From Spirochaetota bacterium (GTDB lineage Bacteria > Spirochaetota > UBA4802 > UBA5550): a stretch of DNA of 64,000 nt. Shown here piece by piece: positions 47,231-55,369 of the stretch. Under the pieces are notes generated by a model, which saw nothing but the letters and a program-made list of their open reading frames with translations, had not been told where the DNA came from and made no database searches. The number at the start of each line of letters is the position of its first letter. Position 1 is the first letter of the stretch. Both the position numbers and the translations under genes were made by a program. The DNA is taken from positions 186,001-250,000 of the forward strand of contig JAGNKX010000008.1 of NCBI GenBank assembly GCA_017999915.1, in the 5' to 3' direction.

Positions 47231-48802
47231 TCACTCCGGATACCCGGTTATATCCCGTATCCTCTTGAAGAGCGGCTTCAGGCGCGGGTATATATCCAGG
47301 TACACCTTGTTGTAAAGATCGTCGTAGAGACGCCGGTTCGCCGGGATCGGCTCGAATACGTCCCTCACCCTGGTCATGGCCTTCACCGCCGACGCGAAGT
47401 CGGGAAAGAGGCCGAGGCCCACCGCCGCGTCTATGGCCGCTCCCAGGGCCGAGGTCTCGTAGGTGTGGGGGCGCTCCGCCGGGAGACCGAAGATATCAGC
47501 CGTTATGCGCATCGCCATGTCGCTCTGGGACCCGCCGCCGGAGACCCTGAGGCGGGTGACCGATATCTTCGTCTTTTTCATGGTGTGCTCGGCCCCCTCG
47601 CGGAGGGCGTATATCAGCCCCTCGAGGATGGAACGGTAGAGAAGTGCGCGGTTGTGCACGTCCCCGAAGCCGATGATGGAGCCTTTGGCGTAGGGATCGG
47701 TGCTGACTCCGGGGGACCAGTAGGGCTGGAGCATCAGTCCCATGGAACCTGCCGGCGTTTTCTCTATGAGGGCGTCGAAGAGCTTTTCCGGCGCGACCTT
47801 TTTCTTCGCGGCCAGCTGTTTTTCCATGAGGCCGAATTCCTCCCTGAACCAGCTCACCATCCAGAAGCCGCGGTAGACCATGACCTCCGTGTAAAAGGAG
47901 GCGGGGGTTGACGCCGGATAGGGTGGTATCATGGGGAGGAGCTCTATATATTTGTCCGTCACGGTGTTGTAGGTCGCGGTGGTGCCGAAGCTGAGGCAGC
48001 CGATGTCGGGCGTGAGGGTCCCGCCGCCGAGGATCTCGCACCCCTTGTCGGTGCCGGCGGCGAACACCGGGAGTCCCGCGGGGATTCCGGTGTCGCGGGA
48101 GGCGCCCTTTGTCACGCGCCCCAGCTCCTCAGAGGGCCCCACGAGGCGCGGGAGCTTTTCCCTTTCTATGGGGAAGAGCCGCCACTTGAGGTCGAACTTC
48201 CCCGCCCACTGGTAGGTCTTTTTGTCGTTGGGCAGATACCCGACGTTGCTGCCGGTGGAGTCCGCGAACTCGCCGGTCAGCATGTAGGTGAAGAAGCCGG
48301 AGAGGAGGAGGTACTTGTGGGTCTTCTCCCAGATCTCCGGCTGGTTCTGCCTGATCCAGTTGGACTCGCAGTTTTCGACGACCCCCTGGACGCGGTCATG
48401 GAGCTTCACCGCCCGGAGCAGCGGCCGGGCCGCCGAAGGGATGATGGCCGAGGCATCGGCCTTTCTCTGGTCAAGCCAGATGATGGCCGGCCGGAGGGGC
48501 TTCCCGTTCGCGTCGACGTTGATCATGGTGGCGCGCTGGGTCGTGAGGGTGACGGCCGCTATCCTCTCCCTGGCCTTGCCCGCTTTTTTCATGAGGCCCT
48601 GGCATGAAGCGCAGAGCATCCGCCAGTAATACTCCGGGCGCTGTTCTGCCCATCCGGGATGCTCGGAGAAGTAGGGCTCTATCTGAGTCTTCACTATGTG
48701 GACGATGGTGCCGCTCGTATCGATCAGGGCCGCGCGGATCGACTGGGTGCCCGCGTCTATCGAGAGGATAAGGTCGCCGGAGGCTTTTGTTGTATTCTTC
48801 AT
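47231..48802 (-). CDS. FGGY-family carbohydrate/polyol kinase
   Basis: The 523-residue kinase has LSIDAGTQSIRAALID (phosphate-1), the IWLDQRKA segment near 110, and the adenosine region LRVSGGGSQSDMAMRITADI. It phosphorylates a sugar or polyol with ATP. As last gene of the operon with a GlpD-like dehydrogenase and an alkyl-DHAP-synthase-like enzyme, it may act on glycerol, dihydroxyacetone or a related triose polyol, but a pentulose kinase role is also possible. It is longer than GlpK by about 20 residues. A C/G-run repeat lies between it and the upstream oxidase gene. Confidence 0.87.
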   Translation of the reverse strand: MKNTTKASGDLILSIDAGTQSIRAALIDTSGTIVHIVKTQIEPYFSEHPGWAEQRPEYYWRMLCASCQGLMKKAGKARERIAAVTLTTQRATMINVDANGKPLRPAIIWLDQRKADASAIIPSAARPLLRAVKLHDRVQGVVENCESNWIRQNQPEIWEKTHKYLLLSGFFTYMLTGEFADSTGSNVGYLPNDKKTYQWAGKFDLKWRLFPIEREKLPRLVGPSEELGRVTKGASRDTGIPAGLPVFAAGTDKGCEILGGGTLTPDIGCLSFGTTATYNTVTDKYIELLPMIPPYPASTPASFYTEVMVYRGFWMVSWFREEFGLMEKQLAAKKKVAPEKLFDALIEKTPAGSMGLMLQPYWSPGVSTDPYAKGSIIGFGDVHNRALLYRSILEGLIYALREGAEHTMKKTKISVTRLRVSGGGSQSDMAMRITADIFGLPAERPHTYETSALGAAIDAAVGLGLFPDFASAVKAMTRVRDVFEPIPANRRLYDDLYNKVYLDIYPRLKPLFKRIRDITGYPE

Positions 48803-48837
48803 GATGATAACTCTTTTAAATCATTATTGTGATGACC

Positions 48838-48916
48838 CCCCTCCCTTGATGGGAGGGGCAGGGGGAGGGTGAAGATATCATTCACCCCCACCCGTCCTCC
48901 CCCTTCAAGGGGGAGG
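48838..48916. repeat. Three-hairpin C/G-run repeat in the operon (copy 3)
   Basis: Three nested palindromes occur in sequence: CCCCTCCC/GGGAGGGG (48838-48858), GGGTGAA/TTCACCC (48867-48887) and CCTCCCCCTT/AAGGGGGAGG (48896-48916, 1-nt loop). It belongs to the same C/G-run family as 10665 and 14077. It lies between the oxidase and kinase genes of one operon. Confidence 0.6.
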
Positions 48917-48943
48917 AGGAAGCGGAGTAAGTAGATGCTTATG

Positions 48944-50635
48944 TCAATCCAGCCCCAGAATCCCGCCGGGGTTCATGATCCCCTTTGGATCGAAATGCCT
49001 CTTCAGGGCGCGGAGCACCGCCATCTGGTTCTTCCCTATATGGGGCTCGAGCCACGGGGCGAGCATGCGCCCCATGCCATGGTGGTGGCTCGGGGACCCG
49101 CCGTGCTTGGTGATGGCGTCGATGATCCCGCTCTGGAAATCGAGGTACGACTTCACGCTGTCCATCTTCATGATGAAGATGAAATACAGGTTCGTGCCCT
49201 GGGGGTAGAAATGGGACGCGTGGGTCATGCAGATGGTGCCGGGGCGCTTCTTCATGAAGGCCCGCACCCCCGTGTGGAGCCGATGAAGGTTGTCCCAGGT
49301 CACGGCGGACTCCAGGGTGTCGACGACGATGCCGTAGTCCATGAGGTCCTCCCGCATGTACGGCTCCGTGTACCGGGTCTTCTCCCATTTCTTCGTCGCG
49401 TACCCGGTGAGGGACATGGCGCCGTGTTTTTTAAAGATCTTCCCGATCATTTTCCGCACGTGCTTCGCGTATCCCTTCTCCCCCTCGGCGGTGCCGATGA
49501 AGAGACAGCGCTCCATCGGCCTGAAGCCGCGGAGCCGCATGAAGGTGTCGATGGCGGTGCCGTGGATGCCGAAGAGCTTGAGGCCCACGTCTGTCTCCTC
49601 CGGGTCCGATATACGGTACACGGCGGGCATGCCGAACTCGCCCTGCATCACCTCCCGGCTCGCCTCCACCGCAGCCTCCCAGGTGGGGAACATGTAGGCG
49701 TAGCGCTGCCGGTTCTCCGGCATGTACCTGAAGATCCGCATGGTCACTTCCACCAGGATGCCGAAGGTCCCCTCGCTTCCCTTCATGATGTCGTTCACCT
49801 TGGGGCCCGTGGCCGTGCCCGGATAATCGAGAGTTTTAATGTCGCCGGCCGGGGTCACGTACTCACCGCTCAGCACTATGTGGTAGGCGTCGCCGTAGTA
49901 GGTCGAGGCCTGTCCCGATCCGATGGTCACGACCCATCCGCCCACGGAGGAGAACTCGAAGGACTGGGGGAAGTGCCCGCAGGTGTAGTTGTGCTTGGTC
50001 CCGAGGTCCCTGGCCGCTTTGTTGAGGGCCTCTTCGTAAGCGGGTCCCATCATTCCCGGCTGCACCAGGGCTGTCTGGTTCGTTTCGTTTATGCCGAGAA
50101 GCTTATTCATGTGGGTCTGCATCACCAGGGTGACGCCGGCCTTCTTCGGCCTGAGGCCCAGGGTCACGGAGGATCCGCCGCCGTAGACATACAGAGGAAT
50201 CTTCTTTTTATTGCAATGGGCGACGACGGCGCGGACGTCCTCCTTGGAGCGGGGATGGAGCACCACGTCCGTCACGGTGCCGAGCTTCCCGCTGCGGAGC
50301 TCCGACGCCTCCTCCATGGTCCTGCCCCTGCTGTAGCGGAGGCGGCTGTAGCCGTCGAGGGCGATGTTTTCCTTGCCTACCATGGACTGGAAGGCCCTGA
50401 TGTCGGGCTGCCCGATCCGTATCTTCTGCTTCACCGCTACCTGCTCCATGCCCTCCAGCCTTTTCGTCCTGAAGTCGTTGTCGGTCATGGCGAACTCTTC
50501 CTTCATCATCTCGTACCATTCGTCGCTCGGGTGCTTGAATTGGTCCGGCGCGCCCCACTTGAATATGGAACGGTAGGACCCGGCGGGGGGCGCCGTTTCT
50601 GTCCAGTCCGGTATGAATCCTTTATGCTTGGTCAT
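48944..50635 (-). CDS. FAD-binding oxidase, alkyldihydroxyacetonephosphate synthase-like
   Basis: The 563-residue flavoprotein has the PCMH/FAD-binding core (PLYVYGGGSSVTLGLRPKKA). It also carries the hallmark His triplet of alkyl-DHAP synthase in SPSHHHGMGRMLAPWLE, close to the C-terminus, and RYSRGRTM upstream. The family swaps the acyl chain of acyl-DHAP for a fatty alcohol, making the ether bond of plasmalogen-type lipids. Prokaryotic relatives may have other substrates. It shares the operon with a GlpD-like enzyme, DUF362 and a polyol kinase. A perfect AGGAGG precedes ATG 50635. Confidence 0.85.
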   Translation of the reverse strand: MTKHKGFIPDWTETAPPAGSYRSIFKWGAPDQFKHPSDEWYEMMKEEFAMTDNDFRTKRLEGMEQVAVKQKIRIGQPDIRAFQSMVGKENIALDGYSRLRYSRGRTMEEASELRSGKLGTVTDVVLHPRSKEDVRAVVAHCNKKKIPLYVYGGGSSVTLGLRPKKAGVTLVMQTHMNKLLGINETNQTALVQPGMMGPAYEEALNKAARDLGTKHNYTCGHFPQSFEFSSVGGWVVTIGSGQASTYYGDAYHIVLSGEYVTPAGDIKTLDYPGTATGPKVNDIMKGSEGTFGILVEVTMRIFRYMPENRQRYAYMFPTWEAAVEASREVMQGEFGMPAVYRISDPEETDVGLKLFGIHGTAIDTFMRLRGFRPMERCLFIGTAEGEKGYAKHVRKMIGKIFKKHGAMSLTGYATKKWEKTRYTEPYMREDLMDYGIVVDTLESAVTWDNLHRLHTGVRAFMKKRPGTICMTHASHFYPQGTNLYFIFIMKMDSVKSYLDFQSGIIDAITKHGGSPSHHHGMGRMLAPWLEPHIGKNQMAVLRALKRHFDPKGIMNPGGILGLD

Positions 50636-50660
50636 CTGTTTCCTCCTTAATAGTATATCA

Positions 50661-52118
50661 TTATCTCAATTTAAACAGATGGGACGCCGGGTTGACCAGC
50701 TTCCCGTGAGTATTATTCATGAAAGCCCTGGCCAGGCAATACATCGATACCAGGGGATTCACCGGCGCCATCTTCATCGGGTTCACCTTCATCAGGCGGC
50801 ACATCGATTCGGTCGTGGCCTGGAGGTCGTTGCAGACGCCGCTCCGGTACACCATCTTCTTGCCCAGGCGGCGGATAAGTACATCGCCCAACTCCTCTAT
50901 GGCGCAGTGGCCGGCGATGAGGATCGGGCCGCCGATGGAATCGACCTCGCGCCGGTCAAAGCCCTTTCCCATCACCAGGGTCCATCCGCCCCTGCCGCTG
51001 AAATCCTTCGCCAGCGACTGGAGGACCGCCAGTGGGTTGTTCACGCATCCCTCGCGGCAGGCCATTTCCTTTCCTTTGATGATCCTCACGTCAGCCGGGA
51101 AGTCATTGTACAGGTCGAAGGGATATTTTCCGCCGAATTTTTTTAAATCGCCGATGATGTCGAAATTCTTCATGTTCCGGTAATCGCCGCGAATATCGAT
51201 GTCGCCGAGCCTGATCACGCCTTCGCCGAGCTTCCGGTTCACGGCCGCCTTGATGTGGGGCACGTCCTTCACGTCGTAGCCGAAGACGCGGGCGCCCACC
51301 ATATCGGCCGCCACCACGTTGGGGCTCCCGATGAGAAGGCCGAAGGGCCTGACGCAGGTGTCTGCCAGGGCCAGGGCGTTGTAGTGCCCGTAGATGCTCC
51401 CCTCGATCCCCTCGATGAGGGTGAAATCGGGCCGGATCCGTTCAAGCACATCGGCGAGCTTGCTGTGGAGATTGTAGTTGTGGTCGTATCCCCGGTCCTC
51501 GTGCTGCGGGAACGCCCACTGGTTCTTGATGCCCAGGGTCACGACGCCCATGGAGTGGGTCTTGAGTTTCGGAAGATTGATGTAGAGGACCTCGCCGCGC
51601 CGGGCCATGATGTCGGCCACGGTCTTCGATATCCGGTAGCTCTTCCGGTCGTAAGCGCCCGATGATCCGACGGGCCTGGATTTATCGGAGAAGGCGATCT
51701 CCGTCGTTTTTTCTTCATCGAGATAGACGGGGATGGCGCCGAGGTCCCCGCATATCTTCGCATAGCCTGTGATACGGAAGACCAGGCGTGTGATGTTGCA
51801 CTGGGTGGAATTCTCGAACACGAAGATTTTCTTCGCCCCGGCCTCCTTCCAGTAGCGGATCACGGCCTCCAGCACCTCCGGCCTGGTGAAGGCGTAGGGC
51901 TTGGAGTCCACGGCGTTCGGCTTGATGTAGACCTCGCCGCTCGACTTGAGGAGCTTCTTCCCGCCGTAGAAGTCGAAGATCTCCTTCACTGCCGCTTCCG
52001 CTTCCTTTCTCATCTTTTCCGGCAGGGGACGGAATTCGGTGAAGGTGGCCTGTTCGTGCCGCGCCGCGATCTTTTTGATGTAAGCGCTTTTCATCGGGTT
52101 GAAAGTTTTCCCGGCCAT
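50661..52118 (-). CDS. DUF362-domain protein
   Basis: The 485-residue protein matches DUF362: VYIKPNAVDSKPYAFTRPEV and the AGAKKIFVFENSTQ strand early on, EVLYINLPKLKTHSMGVVTL-type middle motifs and the LIEGIEGSIYGH segment. DUF362 proteins often carry iron-sulfur clusters and are linked to anaerobic metabolism, but biochemistry is scarce; this copy has scattered cysteines (near MACREGCVNNP, YRSGVCND) rather than a ferredoxin domain. It lies between GlpD-like and oxidase genes with short gaps, so it likely belongs to the same pathway. Function unknown. Confidence 0.85.
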   Translation of the reverse strand: MAGKTFNPMKSAYIKKIAARHEQATFTEFRPLPEKMRKEAEAAVKEIFDFYGGKKLLKSSGEVYIKPNAVDSKPYAFTRPEVLEAVIRYWKEAGAKKIFVFENSTQCNITRLVFRITGYAKICGDLGAIPVYLDEEKTTEIAFSDKSRPVGSSGAYDRKSYRISKTVADIMARRGEVLYINLPKLKTHSMGVVTLGIKNQWAFPQHEDRGYDHNYNLHSKLADVLERIRPDFTLIEGIEGSIYGHYNALALADTCVRPFGLLIGSPNVVAADMVGARVFGYDVKDVPHIKAAVNRKLGEGVIRLGDIDIRGDYRNMKNFDIIGDLKKFGGKYPFDLYNDFPADVRIIKGKEMACREGCVNNPLAVLQSLAKDFSGRGGWTLVMGKGFDRREVDSIGGPILIAGHCAIEELGDVLIRRLGKKMVYRSGVCNDLQATTESMCRLMKVNPMKMAPVNPLVSMYCLARAFMNNTHGKLVNPASHLFKLR

Positions 52119-52151
52119 AACAGTCTCTCCTCTGTGATAGTGATATCGTTA

Positions 52152-53783
52152 CTACCGCGGCAATGAAAATTTAGCCGAGGCTTTTTTTATCTCGTCGGCT
52201 TTTTTCGCGCTGTCCCAGCCGAGCTCCGCTCCCGCTGCATCGGCCACTTTCTTCAGCACCGCGTCGCCGGGATTCCCTATGGTGCCGATGCCGGTCCGCC
52301 GCATGAGGATGTCGAGGAGGGTGCGGGCCATCTCGTGACGCGCCGCGTGCACCACTTCGGCCAGCATCTCGCCGTCGGCGTTCAGCGGCTCGGAAAGCTT
52401 CGGATCGGTCTTTGCTATGTCCAGGACCTGGCGGTATTCGGTGCCGTAGGCTGTGGCGAGGTATTTCATGGTCTGGGCCTGGAAAATTTTCTCCGACAGG
52501 AGCGCCGCTTCGAAGGCTTTCATATCGGGAATATCGCATCCTGTCAGGTACTCGTCGGCGGTGACGCAGGGCGCGGCCTTACGGCCCGATTTTTTTTCAA
52601 CCAGGTCCATCACCTTGTCCGCGAGGTTCCTGCTCGTGGTGTACTTGCCCCCTTCGACGGAGATGAGTCCCTCGACGCCATCCTCGGCGTTGTCGTAGAT
52701 CTCGTAGCGCCGCGACTGGGAATAGGTTCCGGCAGTCTGGCTCTCGACAAGGGGCCGGAGGCCCCCGTAAACATGGATAATATCGTTATACCCGAGCTTC
52801 CCGTCGCCGAAGGATTCGTTCACCTCTGCGAGGAACTCGTTGACGCTCTCCCGGGAGACGCGGTATTCGTCGGGGCTTCCCACGTATTCCCGGTCCGTGG
52901 TTCCGATGAGGGTGTGGCCGCGCCAGGGAATGAAAAAGATATGGCGCCCCCGGGCGGTCCTGAGGCCCACCATGTGGGTGTTCACCATTTTCTTCGTGAT
53001 GAGGTGGATCCCCTCGGAGCGGCGGATATGGCGCTCCGCTTCGCGGTGCATGGCCTTTGAGAGGACAATGTCAGCCCAGGGGCCGGCGCAGTTGACCACC
53101 AGGGAAGCGTTGATCCTGACGGAGGCGCCGGTCAGGGTGTCAGTCACCGCCAGGCCGGTGATCTTTTTCCCTTCCATGACGAAATCGTCGACCCTGGCGT
53201 AGTTGGCCGCCCGGGCGCCGCGGCTTACCGCGGACTTGATGAAGGCGAGGGTGAGCCGCTCCGGGAAGGCGCTCAGGCAGTCGTAGTAGACGAAGCCGCC
53301 GTTGAGTTTATCGGGCCGCACGCTCCCTTCAAGATCGAGCACCTTCTTCGGCGAAAGAGAGCGGTGGCGGGGAAGGGCCTTGGCCCTGTCCCAGGTGCCG
53401 CCCTTGTCGTAGGATAGGATGTCGTAGAGGATCATCCCCGCCCTGAGCGCCTGGCGGCCGTTCATGAGTCCCTGGCCGGCGTAGGTCGCGATAAGGGAGG
53501 GCATGGGATAGACCAGGTTCGGGGCTATGTTCTCGAGGATCCTTCGCTCCCGCAGGGACTCCCTAACCAGGCCGAACTCCGCGTTGGCCAGGTACCGGAG
53601 GCCGCCGTGGATCAGCTTCGACGTGGCCGAGGACGTGGCCGCTCCGAAATCGCCCTTCTCCAGGAGCGCCACGGAAAATCCCCGGGCGGCCGCGTCGTAG
53701 GCCACCGCCGCCCCGGTTATGCCGCCGCCGATGATCGCCAGGTCGAACACTTCGCCGTTGTATTCCTCGATGAACCGTTTCAT
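52152..53783 (-). CDS. glpD: Glycerol-3-phosphate dehydrogenase, FAD-dependent
   Basis: The 543-residue flavoprotein has the FAD motif LAIIGGGITGAAVAYDAAAR near residues 15-34, then GDFGAATSSATSKLIHGGLRYL, the glycerol-phosphate dehydrogenase signature, and FFIPWRGHTLIGTTD. It oxidises sn-glycerol-3-phosphate to DHAP and passes electrons to the quinone pool at the inner membrane. DHAP would be the entry to the alkyl-DHAP step proposed for the downstream oxidase. It is the first structural gene after the GntR regulator. Confidence 0.92.
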   Translation of the reverse strand: MKRFIEEYNGEVFDLAIIGGGITGAAVAYDAAARGFSVALLEKGDFGAATSSATSKLIHGGLRYLANAEFGLVRESLRERRILENIAPNLVYPMPSLIATYAGQGLMNGRQALRAGMILYDILSYDKGGTWDRAKALPRHRSLSPKKVLDLEGSVRPDKLNGGFVYYDCLSAFPERLTLAFIKSAVSRGARAANYARVDDFVMEGKKITGLAVTDTLTGASVRINASLVVNCAGPWADIVLSKAMHREAERHIRRSEGIHLITKKMVNTHMVGLRTARGRHIFFIPWRGHTLIGTTDREYVGSPDEYRVSRESVNEFLAEVNESFGDGKLGYNDIIHVYGGLRPLVESQTAGTYSQSRRYEIYDNAEDGVEGLISVEGGKYTTSRNLADKVMDLVEKKSGRKAAPCVTADEYLTGCDIPDMKAFEAALLSEKIFQAQTMKYLATAYGTEYRQVLDIAKTDPKLSEPLNADGEMLAEVVHAARHEMARTLLDILMRRTGIGTIGNPGDAVLKKVADAAGAELGWDSAKKADEIKKASAKFSLPR

Positions 53784-53800
53784 GTCATTCCATCCTTTGC

Positions 53801-54511
53801 CTATGATGATTTTTTCTTGAGAAATTCTATGGTCTTCTCCTCGGCATATACGAGGAGATCCAGCATGATCTTCCGGGCCCTGTCCGGTTTCTTTCCTTTG
53901 ATAGCCTCGAAAATATCGCCGTAGAACCGCGTGGTCCGCGCGATGTTGGCCGGGTCTGAAAAATAGAGCGTCAGCAGCTCGTCCACGAGGCCGCTGTTGT
54001 TGAAGAAATTGAGCACGATGAGGAAGGGGATGTTCCTGCTTGCCCTGGCGATGAGCCGGTACAGGGTCATGTCCCTGTCGTTCAGGGAGATGTCCTCGCT
54101 ATTAATGAGACGCTCCATCGCGGCAAGGTCTTCTCCGGTCCTGTTCAGGGCCGCCTGAAAGGCCATATCCGGGAGAATCAGCCGCCGGAGGTCGAGTATC
54201 CCCTTCATTATGTCGACGTCAAAGGCCCCGCTCGAGCGCATCAGGGCGGGGAGGAGCTCCAGGCTGCCGCTGTCGAGATAATCCTTCACGTACACACCGT
54301 CGCCGTGGCGGATTTCCACAAGGTCGAGCATTTCCAGCTTTTTGAAGGCTTCCCGAAGAGTCGACCTGTTTACATCGAGGCTCTCGGCGAGATCGCGCTC
54401 CGGCGGGAGTTTGTCCCTGGCGTGGAATTTTCCCGACAATATCTTGTCGCGGAGCTGGGAAACGATCCCCTCGTGGAGCCGGGTCTTCAGGAGCGGGGTC
54501 AGAGCCGTCAT
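53801..54511 (-). CDS. GntR/FadR-family transcriptional regulator
   Basis: The 236-residue protein has a GntR winged helix (residues 9-73: LPPERDLAESLDVNRSTLRE, AFKKLEMLDLVEIRHGDGVY) and an all-helical FCD effector domain. It lies upstream of the GlpD-like operon, 17 bp from its first gene. Its own promoter region carries TGGTCCGACCA (54567-54577), a match to the TGGTNNNACCA core used by FadR-class regulators. Autoregulation and control of the downstream genes by a small organic acid or phosphate is expected. The first codons overlap a GCTCTGACCCC word (54495-54505). Confidence 0.9.
   Translation of the reverse strand: MTALTPLLKTRLHEGIVSQLRDKILSGKFHARDKLPPERDLAESLDVNRSTLREAFKKLEMLDLVEIRHGDGVYVKDYLDSGSLELLPALMRSSGAFDVDIMKGILDLRRLILPDMAFQAALNRTGEDLAAMERLINSEDISLNDRDMTLYRLIARASRNIPFLIVLNFFNNSGLVDELLTLYFSDPANIARTTRFYGDIFEAIKGKKPDRARKIMLDLLVYAEEKTIEFLKKKSS
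54495..54505 (-). repeat. GCTCTGACCCC word at the GntR gene start
   Basis: GGGGTCAGAGC at 54495-54505 is an exact complement of the word at 14929 and 22466 and lies in codons 3-6 of the GntR gene, reading ALTP. Confidence 0.4.
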
Positions 54512-54566
54512 TTGTTATCTCCCCGATATAGTGTAACTCTTTGAGGCGTCATTTAATATGGTCGGG

Positions 54567-54611
54567 TGGTCCGACCAATTTTAATTTACTATATAATATC
54601 CCATTCGTCAA
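54567..54611 (-). promoter_or_regulatory. Promoter of the GntR-glpD operon with FadR-type operator
   Basis: On the minus strand TTGACG (54606-54611) and TAAATT (54583-54588) are separated by 17 bp. The palindrome TGGTCCGACCA at 54567-54577 sits just downstream of the -10 box, matching TGGTNNNACCA, the FadR-family half-site pattern. Confidence 0.72.
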
Positions 54612-55369
54612 GGGGGGAGGGGGATTTTTTGTATATTTTGCCCCACCCGGGCCTTCATTTTTTCATTTTCTGTTGTCCCCGTTCGTTCCTTCTTCATGTA
54701 CCTTCGAACAAACGAAACCGCGCCGCCCTACCGGCCCGGCATGGACAGGCAGTCGGCGTATAAAAGCGTATGGCAGAGGCACTGGCGCGAGTTCAGGAAA
54801 ATATATTCCAAGCAATTCGCCAGCCGGTAGATAAGATTGACTCCCCAACGCTTTCTCACTTCTGCGTCACATTCACCCTGCCGGGCCCGGTGACAAAGGG
54901 GCTCTTCAAAAAGCATATCACCTGCGAAGACCTGATCACAGCCGCCGCGGGCGTGTAATGGAAAGAGCTCCTGAAAAGCACTGTAAATACAAATCTGCAT
55001 ATTAAATTTCCTTAAAATCCCGGATATTCGGAGCCGATGCATACGCCCCGGCCGATGCCGGGATGCATTCCAGTAGGAATTTTTCCGACAGCTGTAATGC
55101 CGCAGATACTACATAAGTTTCATCATTACGGCTATTTAATAACAATCTTTATTATTATATATTAATTAAGATTCATGAGACTTGTTGCGAAGCAGATATC
55201 CGCAGGCATTAAAAACTGCACGGGATCGTTTTCAAGCTTCCACTGGTTTACAGCGTTTGAGATATTGAAAATTGCAACAAGTCTATATGCGACGTATTTC
55301 ATCTCAGAGCGAGCATATTATCCAATCAATGAACGTGCTGCTAATTCCACAACATACCGGAGAACTTCC
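54612..55369. other. Long stretch without an intact gene; possible gene debris
   Basis: About 760 bp. A short open stretch at about 54690-54830 ends with a basic and aromatic peptide (MDRQSAYKSVWQRHWREFRK) and may be the C-terminus of a lost gene. A 62-codon frame at 54770-54958 also exists. Neither has a ribosome-binding site or a recognisable family, and I do not call them genes. The 3' end is AT-rich and leads into the C45-type lipoprotein gene. Confidence 0.35.

Noticed and set aside
54728-55042. A 104-codon minus-strand frame in the debris region
   Set aside because: No ribosome-binding site and no protein-like pattern.
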